Below are positions 23,137-36,129 of a DNA stretch of 64,000 bases, piece by piece; the stretch's first letter is position 1, and each line of letters opens with the position of its first letter. The notes under the pieces are model-generated. The model had not been told where the DNA came from and searched no databases. It saw nothing but the letters and a program-made list of their open reading frames with translations. Source of the stretch: Apiotrichum sp. Y4204 (taxonomy: Eukaryota > Basidiomycota > Tremellomycetes > Trichosporonales > Trichosporonaceae). Location of the stretch: positions 1 through 64,000 of the forward strand of contig JAMYHL010000106.1 in assembly GCA_025531455.1 (NCBI GenBank), written 5' to 3'. The translations under genes and the position numbers were made by a program.

Positions 23137-24086
23137 AAGGAGTGTAGGATATTTCGGGGATCTTAGTAAGGATATTTAGTGTTCATCTCTAGTTATGTTA
23201 TCTTGTTGCTCTTGCGCTTGTGTAGTTGCGGCTCTTCGAGGATTAACCGGTGGTCGGTGCTAGTGTGTAGCATCGAAGCTTCGCGAAGGCCTGTGCTTAG
23301 TTTGTGTGTTGCGTTCACGAGTGTTTGTAGCCTGTGCACATGCACGAATCGCCAGTAAACAGGTCTGGATATCCGTCTTCCCACTCAGCAACCCTCCACC
23401 GCCTCATGCACCCGCATCACCAGCGCCGCTCATCGTGCCGTGTTCAACAGTACATCTAAATAATCGAGGATGTAGCTTCTCATAGGTGACTCGGAGTCAT
23501 AGGTTGCCCTCATCCCAGTTGTTTTAATCGAGTAGCCGAGCTTGCTCAACGCGTCTTGTCTGGCCTCACCCGACGGTGGCAGCTGCACACAGCGGGACGA
23601 GCCCGAAGGGAGCTCAACGCCAGAGAGGAATTTGAGTCGCGATAGGTTTTGTGGAAGAAAGGCAGGAATGGTGGAGGGCAAACTTTTTATACCCCCAGCG
23701 GGAACGGCCAGCCGCAGGGAAAGGCAGGGCAGGGTTTCGCTGCTGGTGCGAGAGACAGAGACTGGTGAGGTTATTATTTCCAACCCTATTTTTTCATCAT
23801 TTATCCCATTTTGTGATCGTCTCCTCGCTCTGAGGTCCTGGATCTCGCGAGACTAAGCAAAAGTCGGCAACGACGGACATCTCGGACATTGGGACACGGA
23901 GAACATTGCTTGATCAAAACCACCTCTGCGACACTCGTCTCGCAACACTACACACCCCAGGCATCCCAAGGGCCGAACGCGCGGGACACGACTAGCGACT
24001 AGCGATCAGCGACTGGCGGTAGCGACCGACCAGCACCCAGACCGCTCTTTTTCTTCTCCTCCCTTCACCTTTTGACTTCCGCCACG
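23137..24086. other. Intergenic region between UGE1 and MRP51
   Basis: This 950-bp stretch contains the UGE1 3' UTR and the MRP51 promoter. Nothing gene-like was seen. A short A/T-rich patch lies at about 23780-23820. Confidence 0.6.
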
Positions 24087-25355
24087 ATGTCCAAGTCCAA
24101 CTTTCCGGCACTTCTGAAGCGCTCGGCGTTTATCGCGCACGACCCGGTGATTACGCGCGTGTACGCCGCGACGCCGCGGTCGGAGAAGATTGGCGACTGG
24201 GGCCTCAAGTCGCCCGTCCACCGTCACAAGGGCGCAAAGTACATCCGTGTCGGGGAGCTCGACTCTGCGATGGGCGTGGGCGCGACGTGGTCGTCGGCGG
24301 AGAAGGAGGCGCGGTTTATGAGCATGTGGGGCGACGGCTCGATTCCGTGGGACACGCCGTCCAAGCACGTCTCGCGCGCATCGATGAGCATGGACTTTGG
24401 GTACGCCGAGGAGCTCCCCGAGCCCGCGGCAGTCAAGCAGATGCTGCCCAACGTCGAGTCCATGACCGAGGCCGCCTTCCAGCGCTACCTCACGCACGTC
24501 CGCAAGAACCGTGATCAGCTCCGCGAGGAGCTGTACGCCGAGGGCGGGCGCGCGGCCGACGCGCCCGCCGACCAGGCGACGCTCACGCACGCCGCGGCAA
24601 AGGGCAACACGCGCGAGACGGACTCTGCCGATTTCCAGAACAAGCTCATCTCGAGCGAGTTTGTCAAGCCCGGATCGCAGCGTCTCCAGGGCCGCCCGCA
24701 TCGCCTCCACGGCCTCGCGTACTCGTCCCCGCCGTCCAACAGCGCCGCGCTCGACCCCGCACGCGCCCACAAGGGCCGCGCCCTCGACCGCGCATCCAAC
24801 TCGTACTTTGGCTTTGGCAAGCGCGGCTCCTACCGCGACGGCACGAACGCAAAGTGGGTCGTCGGCATGGGTGGCCTCACTGTCTCCGCCGCCTCGGGCA
24901 CCAACCGTATCGCCGACAAGGCCTCGCTCTCGCAGTTCGACTACCAGCGCCGGCGCCCCGAGGCGGGCATCGCGTACTTTGGCGTGCAGGACGCGACGAT
25001 CAAGGCGCCCCCGCGCGTGATTGCTATCGAGGAGAAGGAGCGCGGACACCGCTACCTGGAGAACAAGTCGCGCGGCTCGCAGTCTGCCCCTCTGCGGTCT
25101 TTCCGCTTCGACATTGACGTCCGCGAGATGCCGTCGCCCGAGACTGCTGCGCCGATCGGCTCCGCCGAGTGGGTCGCCCGCGAGAACAACCGCCCCGCAG
25201 GAACCGTCACCGAGAGCGAACTCGGCATCCTCGGCAACCGCCGCGCGAACCGTGTGCGCGGCGCTGGCGCCGCTGCCGCCAACCGCATGAGCGCAAAGAT
25301 GGCGTCGGACAACATTGACAACCTCCTTGCCAAGCTCCAGAACATGAAGAAGTAG
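24087..25355 (+). CDS. MRP51: Mitochondrial small-subunit ribosomal protein Mrp51 (bS1m)
   Basis: A single uninterrupted exon of 422 residues, the only large intron-free gene here apart from the phosphoesterase. The N-terminal signature of the Mrp51 family is clear: LLKRSAFIAHDP, ITRVYAATP, GDWGLKSPV, KYIRVGELDS, then WSSAEKEARF. A basic, Ser/Arg-rich start is consistent with mitochondrial import. The protein belongs to the mitoribosomal small subunit; in budding yeast it is needed for translation of mitochondrial mRNAs through their 5' leaders. The middle (about 160-240) is low-complexity and Ala/Arg-rich. The ATG at 24087 sits in a good context; an in-frame TTG five codons earlier is not needed. 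Confidence 0.9.
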   Translation: MSKSNFPALLKRSAFIAHDPVITRVYAATPRSEKIGDWGLKSPVHRHKGAKYIRVGELDSAMGVGATWSSAEKEARFMSMWGDGSIPWDTPSKHVSRASMSMDFGYAEELPEPAAVKQMLPNVESMTEAAFQRYLTHVRKNRDQLREELYAEGGRAADAPADQATLTHAAAKGNTRETDSADFQNKLISSEFVKPGSQRLQGRPHRLHGLAYSSPPSNSAALDPARAHKGRALDRASNSYFGFGKRGSYRDGTNAKWVVGMGGLTVSAASGTNRIADKASLSQFDYQRRRPEAGIAYFGVQDATIKAPPRVIAIEEKERGHRYLENKSRGSQSAPLRSFRFDIDVREMPSPETAAPIGSAEWVARENNRPAGTVTESELGILGNRRANRVRGAGAAAANRMSAKMASDNIDNLLAKLQNMKK

Positions 25356-25725
25356 GGTAGTTGCATGCATCATTTCTCTTAGCTACTGGAGGGACTGGAG
25401 GGGTTGGGACCGGAAGGGCACCGTCGCAACGGAGGCTGTGGTAGCGCGGAGGCGATAGGGTTAGACGCAAGGATGAAGGAAAAACTCGTGTGAGAGCACC
25501 CACATTGTTACGACCCAGTGCATGTTTGTCTATGTCACAAGTACATGAATATCGGCGAATGATCTCCACCTCGCACGGCCAGTCCGTCAACAGATGTTGT
25601 CGGTATTTCAGACTTTTCAACCAACCTCGAGGTCCCCAGACCTGCTTTCACCGACCGTGGGAAAGTGGCCACCCATCTCCAGAAAGTTGGACACCATCCG
25701 TCCACCCCAAGAGCAGACATTAGTC
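25356..25725. other. Intergenic region between MRP51 and DPH1
   Basis: This is a 370-bp spacer between two genes on the same strand. It must hold the MRP51 polyadenylation region and the DPH1 promoter. No feature was recognised. Confidence 0.6.
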
Positions 25726-27527
25726 ATGGACCACCTTCAACACAATCCACTGACAATGTCAACAGAACCCCCACCCACAGCCCCCGCCGAGGTCACCATG
25801 GATGCTGCCGACGCGACAGCGAGCAAGCCGCGCAAGCGCTTTGTCGGTCGCACGGGGAAGCCCGCGGCGGCACGCGCGCCGCGCCGCGTTGCTAACCAGG
25901 TGCCCGACGAGATTCTGCATGATCCCGCGCTGCGCGAGGCTATGAAGGGTGGGTGCTGAGAGAGCGTGACGCCGGTGGGGTAGCTGCTTACTCTTCCTTT
26001 AGCCCTTCCGCAAAACTACAACTTTGAGATTCCGAAGACGATCCACCATGTCCGGCGCGAGGGCGTGCGCACTGTTGCGCTGCAGATGCCCGAGGGACTC
26101 ATGATGTACGGGTGTGCGATTGCGGACATTGTCGAGCGGTGAGTGCGGGCGCCAAAGGCCTTTGAGAGAGTTTTTATTCGGGCCTCTAATTCCAGGTTTA
26201 CCGGAGCGCTCCCGCTCCTTCTCGCAGACGTGACATATGGCGCCTGCTGTATCGACGACTTTACCGCGCGCGAGATGGGTGCCGAGATGATCGTGCACTA
26301 CGGCCACTCGTGCCTGATCCCAGTCAACCAGACGAGCATCAAGACGCTGTACGTCTTTGTGGAGATTGCAATCGACGCGCCGCACCTGTGTCTCTCGGTA
26401 CGGAGAAACTTTCCGTCGTCGCGGGATGCGTTCCGCCGCGCTGTGCTTGGTGCAGCTGACGCCGCTCCGGGCGCTAAAGTCGGGATTGAGCTCGAGGAGA
26501 CAGACAAGATGAAGATGGACCAGCCGGAAGGGGAGAGCACGCGCCTCGCGCTGGTCGGCACGATCCAGTTTGTTGCCGCTGTACAGGCGCTCAAGGATGA
26601 CCTCGAGAAGGCCATGCCGCAACTAGACGGCGCCGAGGCTGAGGCGGAAGGCGAGGCGGACAGCGCGCCTGACGCACTCGCCAAAGTCCGCAAGGGTGAG
26701 ATTGGAGTCTGGCGCGGAAAGTACGAGGTGACCGTCCCGCAGATCCGCCCCCTCTCTCCCGGCGAGATCCTGGGATGCACGGCGCCCAAGCTCGGCGACG
26801 TTGACGCACTCATGTGAGTTTCATCTACATGCCCAACCTGACACCAGCTACGTCGGCGACGGGCGCTTCCACCTCGAGAGCATCATGATCGCGAACCCGT
26901 CCGTCCCGGCCTTCCGCTTCGACCCGTACTCGAAAAAGTTTACGCGCGAGACATACGAGCATGCCGAGATGCGCTCCGTGCGCGGGGACGCGGTGCGCGC
27001 AGCGGCGCGCAACCTCGCGGAGCGGGGGAGCGATTCGTGGGCCGTGCTGCTCGGAACGCTGGGACGGCAGGGGTCGCTGTCAGTGCTCAAGACGGTGTCG
27101 GGGGGCATTGAAGCCGAGAACGGACCAGGACCGCTGCTTGTCCTCCTCTCCGAGCTGTCTCCCGCGAAACTTGCGCTCTTCTCGCAGGACGAAATCTCCA
27201 CTTTTGTGCAGACCTCGTGTCCCCGCCTCTCGATCGACTGGGGGTACGCGTTCTCTCGCCCGCTCCTCTCGCCGTACGAGGCCAGTGTGGCTAGCGGGCG
27301 TGTGCGTGGATGGGCCGGTATGGATCTCGGAGAACGCAAGGGCGCCGGCGACTACCCGATGGACTTTTATGCCGTGAGTTTTGGGATGTGGAGCGTGCTG
27401 ACGACAGGACGCGAGTCTCGGTCCGTGGACACCCCGGCACCAGCCGCCGCGCCCACCGCGCGAACCCCGCCCGCCCCGGGAGCCCCGCGAGCGTGCAGAG
27501 AGGGTACCCTCTGCTGTTGCCGCCTAG
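25726..27527 (+). CDS. DPH1: Diphthamide synthase subunit Dph1 (2-(3-amino-3-carboxypropyl)histidine synthase)
   Basis: Exons 25726-25948, 26003-26138, 26196-26813, 26848-27373 and 27408-27527 encode 540 residues. With Dph2 it carries a radical-SAM-like 4Fe-4S cluster and moves the aminocarboxypropyl group of SAM to the histidine of eEF2, the first step of diphthamide synthesis. The three cluster cysteines of the family are visible in YGACCIDDF, in YGHSCLIP (each in exon 3) and in [13 protein letters not shown] (exon 4). LQMPEGLM and the final PMDFYA motif are also characteristic. An Asp/Glu/Ala-rich insert follows the second cysteine region. The last exon adds a Pro/Arg-rich tail after a 34-bp intron. 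Start codons at 25726 and 25756 are both possible. Confidence 0.94.
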
Positions 27528-27887
27528 ATGTTGTAGATTGCATTCATGGAGTGGTCCTTGGGTTGTAGGCTAGGAAACGGTGCCGAGGCGGGCAAGTGTG
27601 TGTCGCTTGTGCGACTGTCAGTTGCTATCTCAGCTGATGGTAAAAACCATCCCCCAAGGATCCCAGGGAGACTGGACACGCTCTCCACGCCGGCAGTGCT
27701 CGTCACGTCATGCCTCCCATTCAGAGCGAGTATCAATAATCGTACATGGTCATAACTAGTCTCGTCTGCCTAGTGGGCAAGTGATGGGTGCTGTAGCAGC
27801 GCAGGAACCAGAGGAACCGTGAAACGGGCAGTGCGGGCAAGAGGGGGGCAGGTGGGGTGGGAGGCGGGAAACAAGATACCACGACGT
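27528..27887. other. Convergent spacer between DPH1 and MLC1
   Basis: A 360-bp region between two stop codons on opposite strands. It holds both 3' UTRs and nothing else that I can see. Confidence 0.65.
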
Positions 27888-28798
27888 TTACTGCGCAAGG
27901 ATGGAGCGCACAAACGAGTGGTAGTTGATCTGGCCGTCCGTGACCGGGAAGCCCTTGAGGAGCTCGTCGACCTCCTCGTCGGTCATCTTCTCGCCGAGCT
28001 GCGTGAGGACGTAGCGCAGCTCGCCGGCGCCGATAAAGCCGTTGCCCGCCTTGTCAAACACCTGGAAGCCCTTGATGAACTCGTCTGTTGGTCAGCATGG
28101 AGAGAGTGCGGGGAGGAAAAGTTGGGTCCGGCTGGAATCGCTTGCAGCGGCAGCCGGGCCTACCATTCGGTTGCCACTCACCAGCAGTGCCTGCGGGCTT
28201 CCATCCGTCGGGGCGGTTCAGGATCGAGAGGAACTGGTCGTAGTTGACTTGAGGGGTCAGTGGACTAAGAGGCAGATATACTGGGAACAATGGAGGCAAA
28301 GGCGTTCGGATAGTTGCTCATCAAGAGATCCCCAGCAACCACACAACCTTGCCCCCAATGCCAAACCATGCACTCACAGGTGGCACCAAGGTCGCGCTCA
28401 AGCACACCGACCTCGGCCTGGGTCGGGTTCTGGCCGAGCGAGCGGAGGAGCTCGCCGAGCGACTCGCGGGGGACCTGGCCGGTGCCCTTCTTGTCGAAGA
28501 GAGCAAAAGCCTCCTTGTACTCTGTATATCAGTTTGTGGAACCAGCATGAGCTGGTGTTGTGGACGGCGGACACAACGCGTTTCCAAGACTGCTGGTGAC
28601 GGCCAGTTGTTTTATTGGAAGAGGACGGATACTTGCTGAACCCGGAGATCTTGCAGCAAACAACCATTCCTCATTCAGAGAAGACAACATCGCCTCCCCC
28701 ACGTCCCGCAGTGTCCCAACCGCCAACAGTGAACACGACGTACCGGCGTTGTTAGCAGTCTGGACGTCAGCTTTCGCGAACCTCCGTAAGCTCACCAT
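27888..28798 (-). CDS. MLC1: Essential myosin light chain (Mlc1/Cdc4 type)
   Basis: Five coding exons (28798-28796, 28759-28744, 28521-28378, 28247-28182, 28084-27888) give 141 residues, the same length as fission yeast Cdc4. It is a calmodulin-like protein with four EF-hand units: [45 protein letters not shown] with [16 protein letters not shown], and [14 protein letters not shown]. Calcium-binding positions are degenerate in most loops, as usual in essential light chains. It binds IQ motifs of type II and V myosins and of IQGAP and is required for contractile-ring assembly and cytokinesis. The first coding exon is only the ATG and the second is 16 nt. Intron 2 is 222 bp, longer than the local norm. 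Confidence 0.92.
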
Positions 28799-30053
28799 TG
28801 TTGTGTATGCTAGACGTTGATAGTGGGAAAAGAGGAGGAGTGACGGTAGTTGCCTGGTCGATTGTGGTAGTGTTTGTGATGTTTGTGGTCGTGTTGTGTT
28901 GACACTTTGCTGGCACCAACAGGGAACTCAAGGACAGCGCTCCAGCCACTGTGCCCAAGCTCTCTTCCTTTTGCTCCCGGCCGTGACCCACCGAGACGCG
29001 TCTCTCAAATCCTATCCGCCCACACGCGACCGTCCACACGCGTTGGAGCACTCGACACTGATTACATAACCAACAGCTTTTTATCTGCTCCCGCTATACC
29101 GCCAAGTAAATGGAGGCAAGAATTGGGGGGATAAAATAAAGTGGAGCTCACATGCTGGCAGAGCAGGCCTGTGGCCTGTGGCGCTGTGGCAGAGCAAGCA
29201 GGATGATCAAGGCGCTCGCCAATTGCAAAAAGTCTGTATAGATTGCAGTTTCCTCTGCTCGTGTGCCTACGCCCGCATTTTTTTTTTTTTTCTGATACTT
29301 TCCTTTTTTTCTTATTTTCACACCGTTTGGTGTGGTGCTCCCCTGCGGCTCTCGTAGCTTCTGGCGCTGAAGCTCCCTGGCTTTGGCTCTGGTCTTGTGC
29401 CTGTTGGGGCATTGTGCGCTTGGTCGGCGATGATCGCATGATTTGCATGTATGGCTCCGATCTGCGGCATCGAGGCACGAAAGCACTCTCCACTGTCTCA
29501 CATGCACGGCCATCAATTCCTCCCCCCCTTTCCCACTGTCGGCCGCCACCGACCCAGTGCTCCGCAATTTTTCTGTCCTCACCCCCGCCGCGGCTCCGGT
29601 CTGCGGCTCCCGAGCCCATATGGCTCCGCATTCCCCTGCTCGCGTGCCGCATGCGGCCGTACCCGCCGTACCAGTGCCACCGATGACACTGCAACAGAGC
29701 TAAAGAGACGCCGATCCCGAATGCGTCGGCGGAATGTCAGCGGGAGAAGCGCAACTGGATTGTGTGGATCATCATGTCGAGGGCTGAAGGCGGCAAGGGG
29801 GAAGGGCTGTGACTTTGGAGTATATTGCCACCGTCTACCGACCTTTCCCCCCTGTGCCGCCGGGTTAATACCGTCCCGGGGTCATTTTATTAGTCTGTCC
29901 AATAATCCCCGGTAACCCCGCATGTAGAAAGGCCCATAAGGCCCGTAATGGCCGCGCATTAGCGCCACTTGTGGGGCGCTGTAAATTTTTTCCTTGTATT
30001 GGTCTTTGCATTTGGGTGTATCCTGAGATTACGTATTATGATGATGCGGCTAC
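28799..30053. other. Divergent promoter region of MLC1 and DED1
   Basis: Non-coding. The MLC1 side is unremarkable. A 14-base T run (29278-29291) and nearby T-rich stretches are present. Frames of 140-210 codons at 29062-29694 on both strands are low-complexity and carry no domain. Confidence 0.55.
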
Positions 30054-30553
30054 TATAAACACACACACGACCATCCCGCATTTGGGGAAAGGCGCGTGCC
30101 CCCCTTTACCCTTTTTTTCCATCAAATCCGCTCTCTCCTACAAGCCCCTCCCCCCGAGTGTCCCTACACACACACACTCTCCCCCTTCTTCAACGTCGAC
30201 CAATTTTCATTCTTTTTTCATTCCTCTCCATCCTCCATCCCCCATCAATCAACCACCACTCTACAAAAAAAAAAGAACATCAACCCCCCCTCGACCGTCC
30301 TTTTTTCTCTCTCTCACCAACTTGCAGTCTTTCTCTCCTTTTTAGCATCTAGTTTTCGGGTTTCGCATCTTTTTTCGACATCCGTTACGACTCTCACGCT
30401 CTTTTCGTTTTGTATCTACTAGACAAGCGACAAGAGACCAACAGCTACAACAGGGAAGACTCCCCCAACAACCTCTAACCTTTTACCAACACGCACACAC
30501 GTCTACCTAGCGACTATCGCAAGGTAACAACCACAACAACCTCCCCTTAAATC
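30054..30553 (+). promoter_or_regulatory. DED1 promoter and long pyrimidine-rich leader
   Basis: A TATAAA at 30054-30059 is followed by about 300 bases that are almost pure C/T (CTCCCCC, TTTTTTC, CACTCTCC), then by an A/C-rich stretch up to the ATG at 30554. Highly expressed basidiomycete genes often have such leaders. The transcription start and a possible 5' UTR intron cannot be fixed by eye. Confidence 0.5.
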
Positions 30554-32914
<2,361 letters not shown>

Positions 32915-35900
32915 ACACCCGCCTAATGGGCCCCACTGCCTGAAGACACCGCAGTGGTGAAGACCCAGTCCTTTGCTTCACACTTTCCGTTTCAAGATTC
33001 TTTTTCGCGTCCCCTTCAATTTCTTCCGACTGCATAAATCGTTTTCTCGCCCATTCAGCATTGCAAGCATTTCGTGTTCACGCGTCCCTACAACAACAAA
33101 CAATTTTGGCACATTCCATTTCCCCCAGTTTTCAGCGCACAACAACACAATCAACCCTGCATGGTTTTGATAATCTACCGCGGCGCTGGTCGCAGAACGA
33201 AATGGACGTTACAACAACAACGCATCCCGAGCACGCTTGCTCCCCGCTGTGGGGCGTCACCTCAAACAGCCGATACCCTTTCTCTCTTCACACGTGTACG
33301 ATAAACGATAGAACAACCGGGCACCCTATTTCATGCGATTCCCCAGACCAACAAGCCCACAAGATGGCGACAAGGCACAGCCATTTATCATGTACACACC
33401 AAACCATCCATTTTAGAGTGAGCATTGTGCCGACCCCCCGCTGTCTGGTATTATTATAGGGAATTAGAGACTGGGCAAAGAGACGCTAGAGGCTTAGAGT
33501 GATAGATTATGATCCAGAAAGCCTCAGTTGGCGTTTTGTAGCCCCTCCATACGTATGAATAGCGTGCACATGATTACATCGAGCGGAGCAATGGCGGTGC
33601 AAGAATGATGATGACGATGCTAACCGAACTGACTTGTGGATGAATGAAGTGATATCGAGCAAGCGATCTCCATGTCCTGGGGGGTATACAACGCTCTTTT
33701 GCAAAGTGCTCTCCCAGTGGCAACGGCTCTTCAGTTGCAGCAATCAAACACCTCTTGCCGGAAGCCAACCCATGCGCCCACCACCAAAAGTAGAGCTGAG
33801 CGGCACAGGCCGCCAGAAAACAAGCATCAAAGGTGGGCGAGGGACTGGAACCGGCTGGAGATCCGGGCATCCGAAGCGCAAAATAGAAAGAATCGAACGA
33901 AACAGTGGAGAAGTGTGCCGTCTTTGCCGAGATGCATACCGATAGCGCTTGTGGGATTTGTTGATCGTGATCAATGCAGCATGCAACGGTGGACTTTGTT
34001 TCAACGATGCAGCAAACACCAAGTTACAAGTGCGATTCACGACCGGCAATTCCGCGGGCCCAAGAGACCACAGACTGACAAGTCTTGGCATGATCGGCGG
34101 AGCACAGCATAACGGGAAAAAGCAATGGAGCAAGAGCAAGGAGCAATGAGGCAATGGAGGTGGACTCTTGGGTGACCCGGGTGGTCCACATGGGCTGGTT
34201 AGTACCACGATACCACACAGGGGCGTCATGGGCTATCCCGCTCCCGTCCCGGTGGTGTCACTGTAGTACGCAGTGCCCATTGTTTTGGGATCCGACCGAC
34301 AAAATAGGCATGAAAGGGGATCTCGGTATGCGGAGCAGGTGTGCGGCGCAGCTCATCGTGAGCAACCGAAACTTGGATTCCGATTCCCGTTCCATTCTCA
34401 CTACCTGTGCTCCGCCCTCCGTGTCTCTGCGCTGTGTGCAGCCCCGCGCCGATGTGCAGAACGTACAGAAATTTCAAGATTGTCGCGCCAGGAATAGCCG
34501 CATGAGCTCATACAATGGACCTGTTGGTTTATGGCTTATGGCCCGGTGGAACCCTGCTTCCATGTACCCTGTTCTGTGCCGTGGAACATCTGTCCGCGCT
34601 GGCTGGCTGCGGCCCGGTGATGACGCAGGCCGCGGGCCGCAAGCTCGGCGCCTCGCTGTTGCTCGCTCGCCGCCTCGGACTCCGAGCGTGCCGTAATGTG
34701 ACATGCGCTTGCCATTGTTCCCAAAGATTCAGAGCAGGGAACCGCTCTGCTTTCTGGCTGCAGCTTTGCGATTCGCGAGCTTCTGAAGAAAAAAAATGTG
34801 CACGTGCTAGCCTCTATGGGATAGGGCTTGGCGGGTCATGGATTATGCCCTCGGCGCTCGGCGTACGCCCCCCGACCTCCGACGTTGGTCCGCCGGGCGT
34901 CGCGCTAGCAACACTAGCACGGATCGCTCAGCCAATTCTCGTGCATGGATATGGTATTGGACGCTGTACCGATGGTCGAGGCGGAGGAGTATTCTGCCCA
35001 TCCCCTTCTCACCTGCCTCCACTCCCCACCCCCCAATCCCTCCGCTCCGAAGCCCCGCACATCGACACGCGCTCGCCTGACATTTTCCTCGGCCTCGAAC
35101 TGGCTAGCTGGCTCGAACTGGAAACTGGGTCTGCAATCTCGATCTATGATCTACGACGAGGCGACTACCCCGCCGACACTATAGCGCTTACCCCTCACAC
35201 CCCAACGGTCGCTCACTTGCCGCCACCACGCGGTCTGTGCGTCCCGCGTCCCCTGCGTCCCCCTGCCGCGCCTGCTCTGTCCTGCCGACCCAGAGACAAC
35301 CACTCGGCCACTAGGCTATTAGGCCCCACTAGCCTGTGTCAGCTCCGTGCTTCGGATTGACGCAGAAGTAAACCCGGGAACCCGGAGCCGAAACCAACAG
35401 CGAGGAGAGAAACGAACAGCCGTGTATGCTTGTAGCCTGCCAGCTGGTAGTTACTACCTGTTATATCGTAACGAAACACGCGAGCTTAGTGTGAGTCGAG
35501 GACGAGACACATAACAAACGGCATTGAGAAGAGAAGTGTAGGGTAGTGAATGATTGTGGTGAAAGTGAATTGATTGTGGGTGTGAAAAAAACAATCAATT
35601 CCCCCTGGCGCGCGTTGCGTTGCGTCCATCATCACACTTCACTATCCACATCTCCATTTTGCTTCTGCTTCCCGAGTCATTCCACACAAGTCAACCACTG
35701 TCGCTTCCACTGTCATTCCCTTCGCCTACATCCCACTATTTGTCGCTCGACCCCCCGCGCCGCCAGCGGTCGCGACTCCCCCGATCACACTCACGATCAC
35801 TTCGCACCGACCACCGTTTCTTATCCATCGGCACGCGAGCCCATACAACGCCCCATCTCATCTCATTTCATCTCATTCTCTCTCCGACTGCCACTGCGCG

Positions 35901-36129
35901 CTGCCCAACCTAGCAGCGCCGCCGACGCCGACGCTTTCATCTACCCCGGCCTCGCGGCAGCTTATCTCCATTATCTCTCTCCGCGGAACGCAAACTCAGC
36001 TGGATCTCCGAAACGCAAGGCCCAAGGCACCGGCCGACGCAGCACCCGCTGAGCAAAATCTACTCCGCTGGAATCTGCCTCTCACCAACTTCCACCTTCT
36101 AGCTCCCTGCTGCCTGCTCGCCCCTCGCC
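32915..36129. other. 3.2-kb intergenic region downstream of DED1
   Basis: It begins with the DED1 3' UTR. The 281-codon frame at 34515-35360 has no motif and an erratic composition, so I do not call it. From about 35600 the sequence becomes C/T-rich up to the start codon at 36130, consistent with the promoter and leader of the membrane-protein gene. No RNA gene was recognised. Confidence 0.55.

Noticed and set aside
24006..25373. 455-codon minus-strand frame over MRP51
   Set aside because: Antisense shadow; Arg/Val/His-rich composition follows directly from the GC-rich codons of MRP51.
34515..35360. 281-codon plus-strand frame
   Set aside because: Random composition rich in Cys, Arg and Pro; no domain, and it lies in DNA that otherwise looks intergenic.
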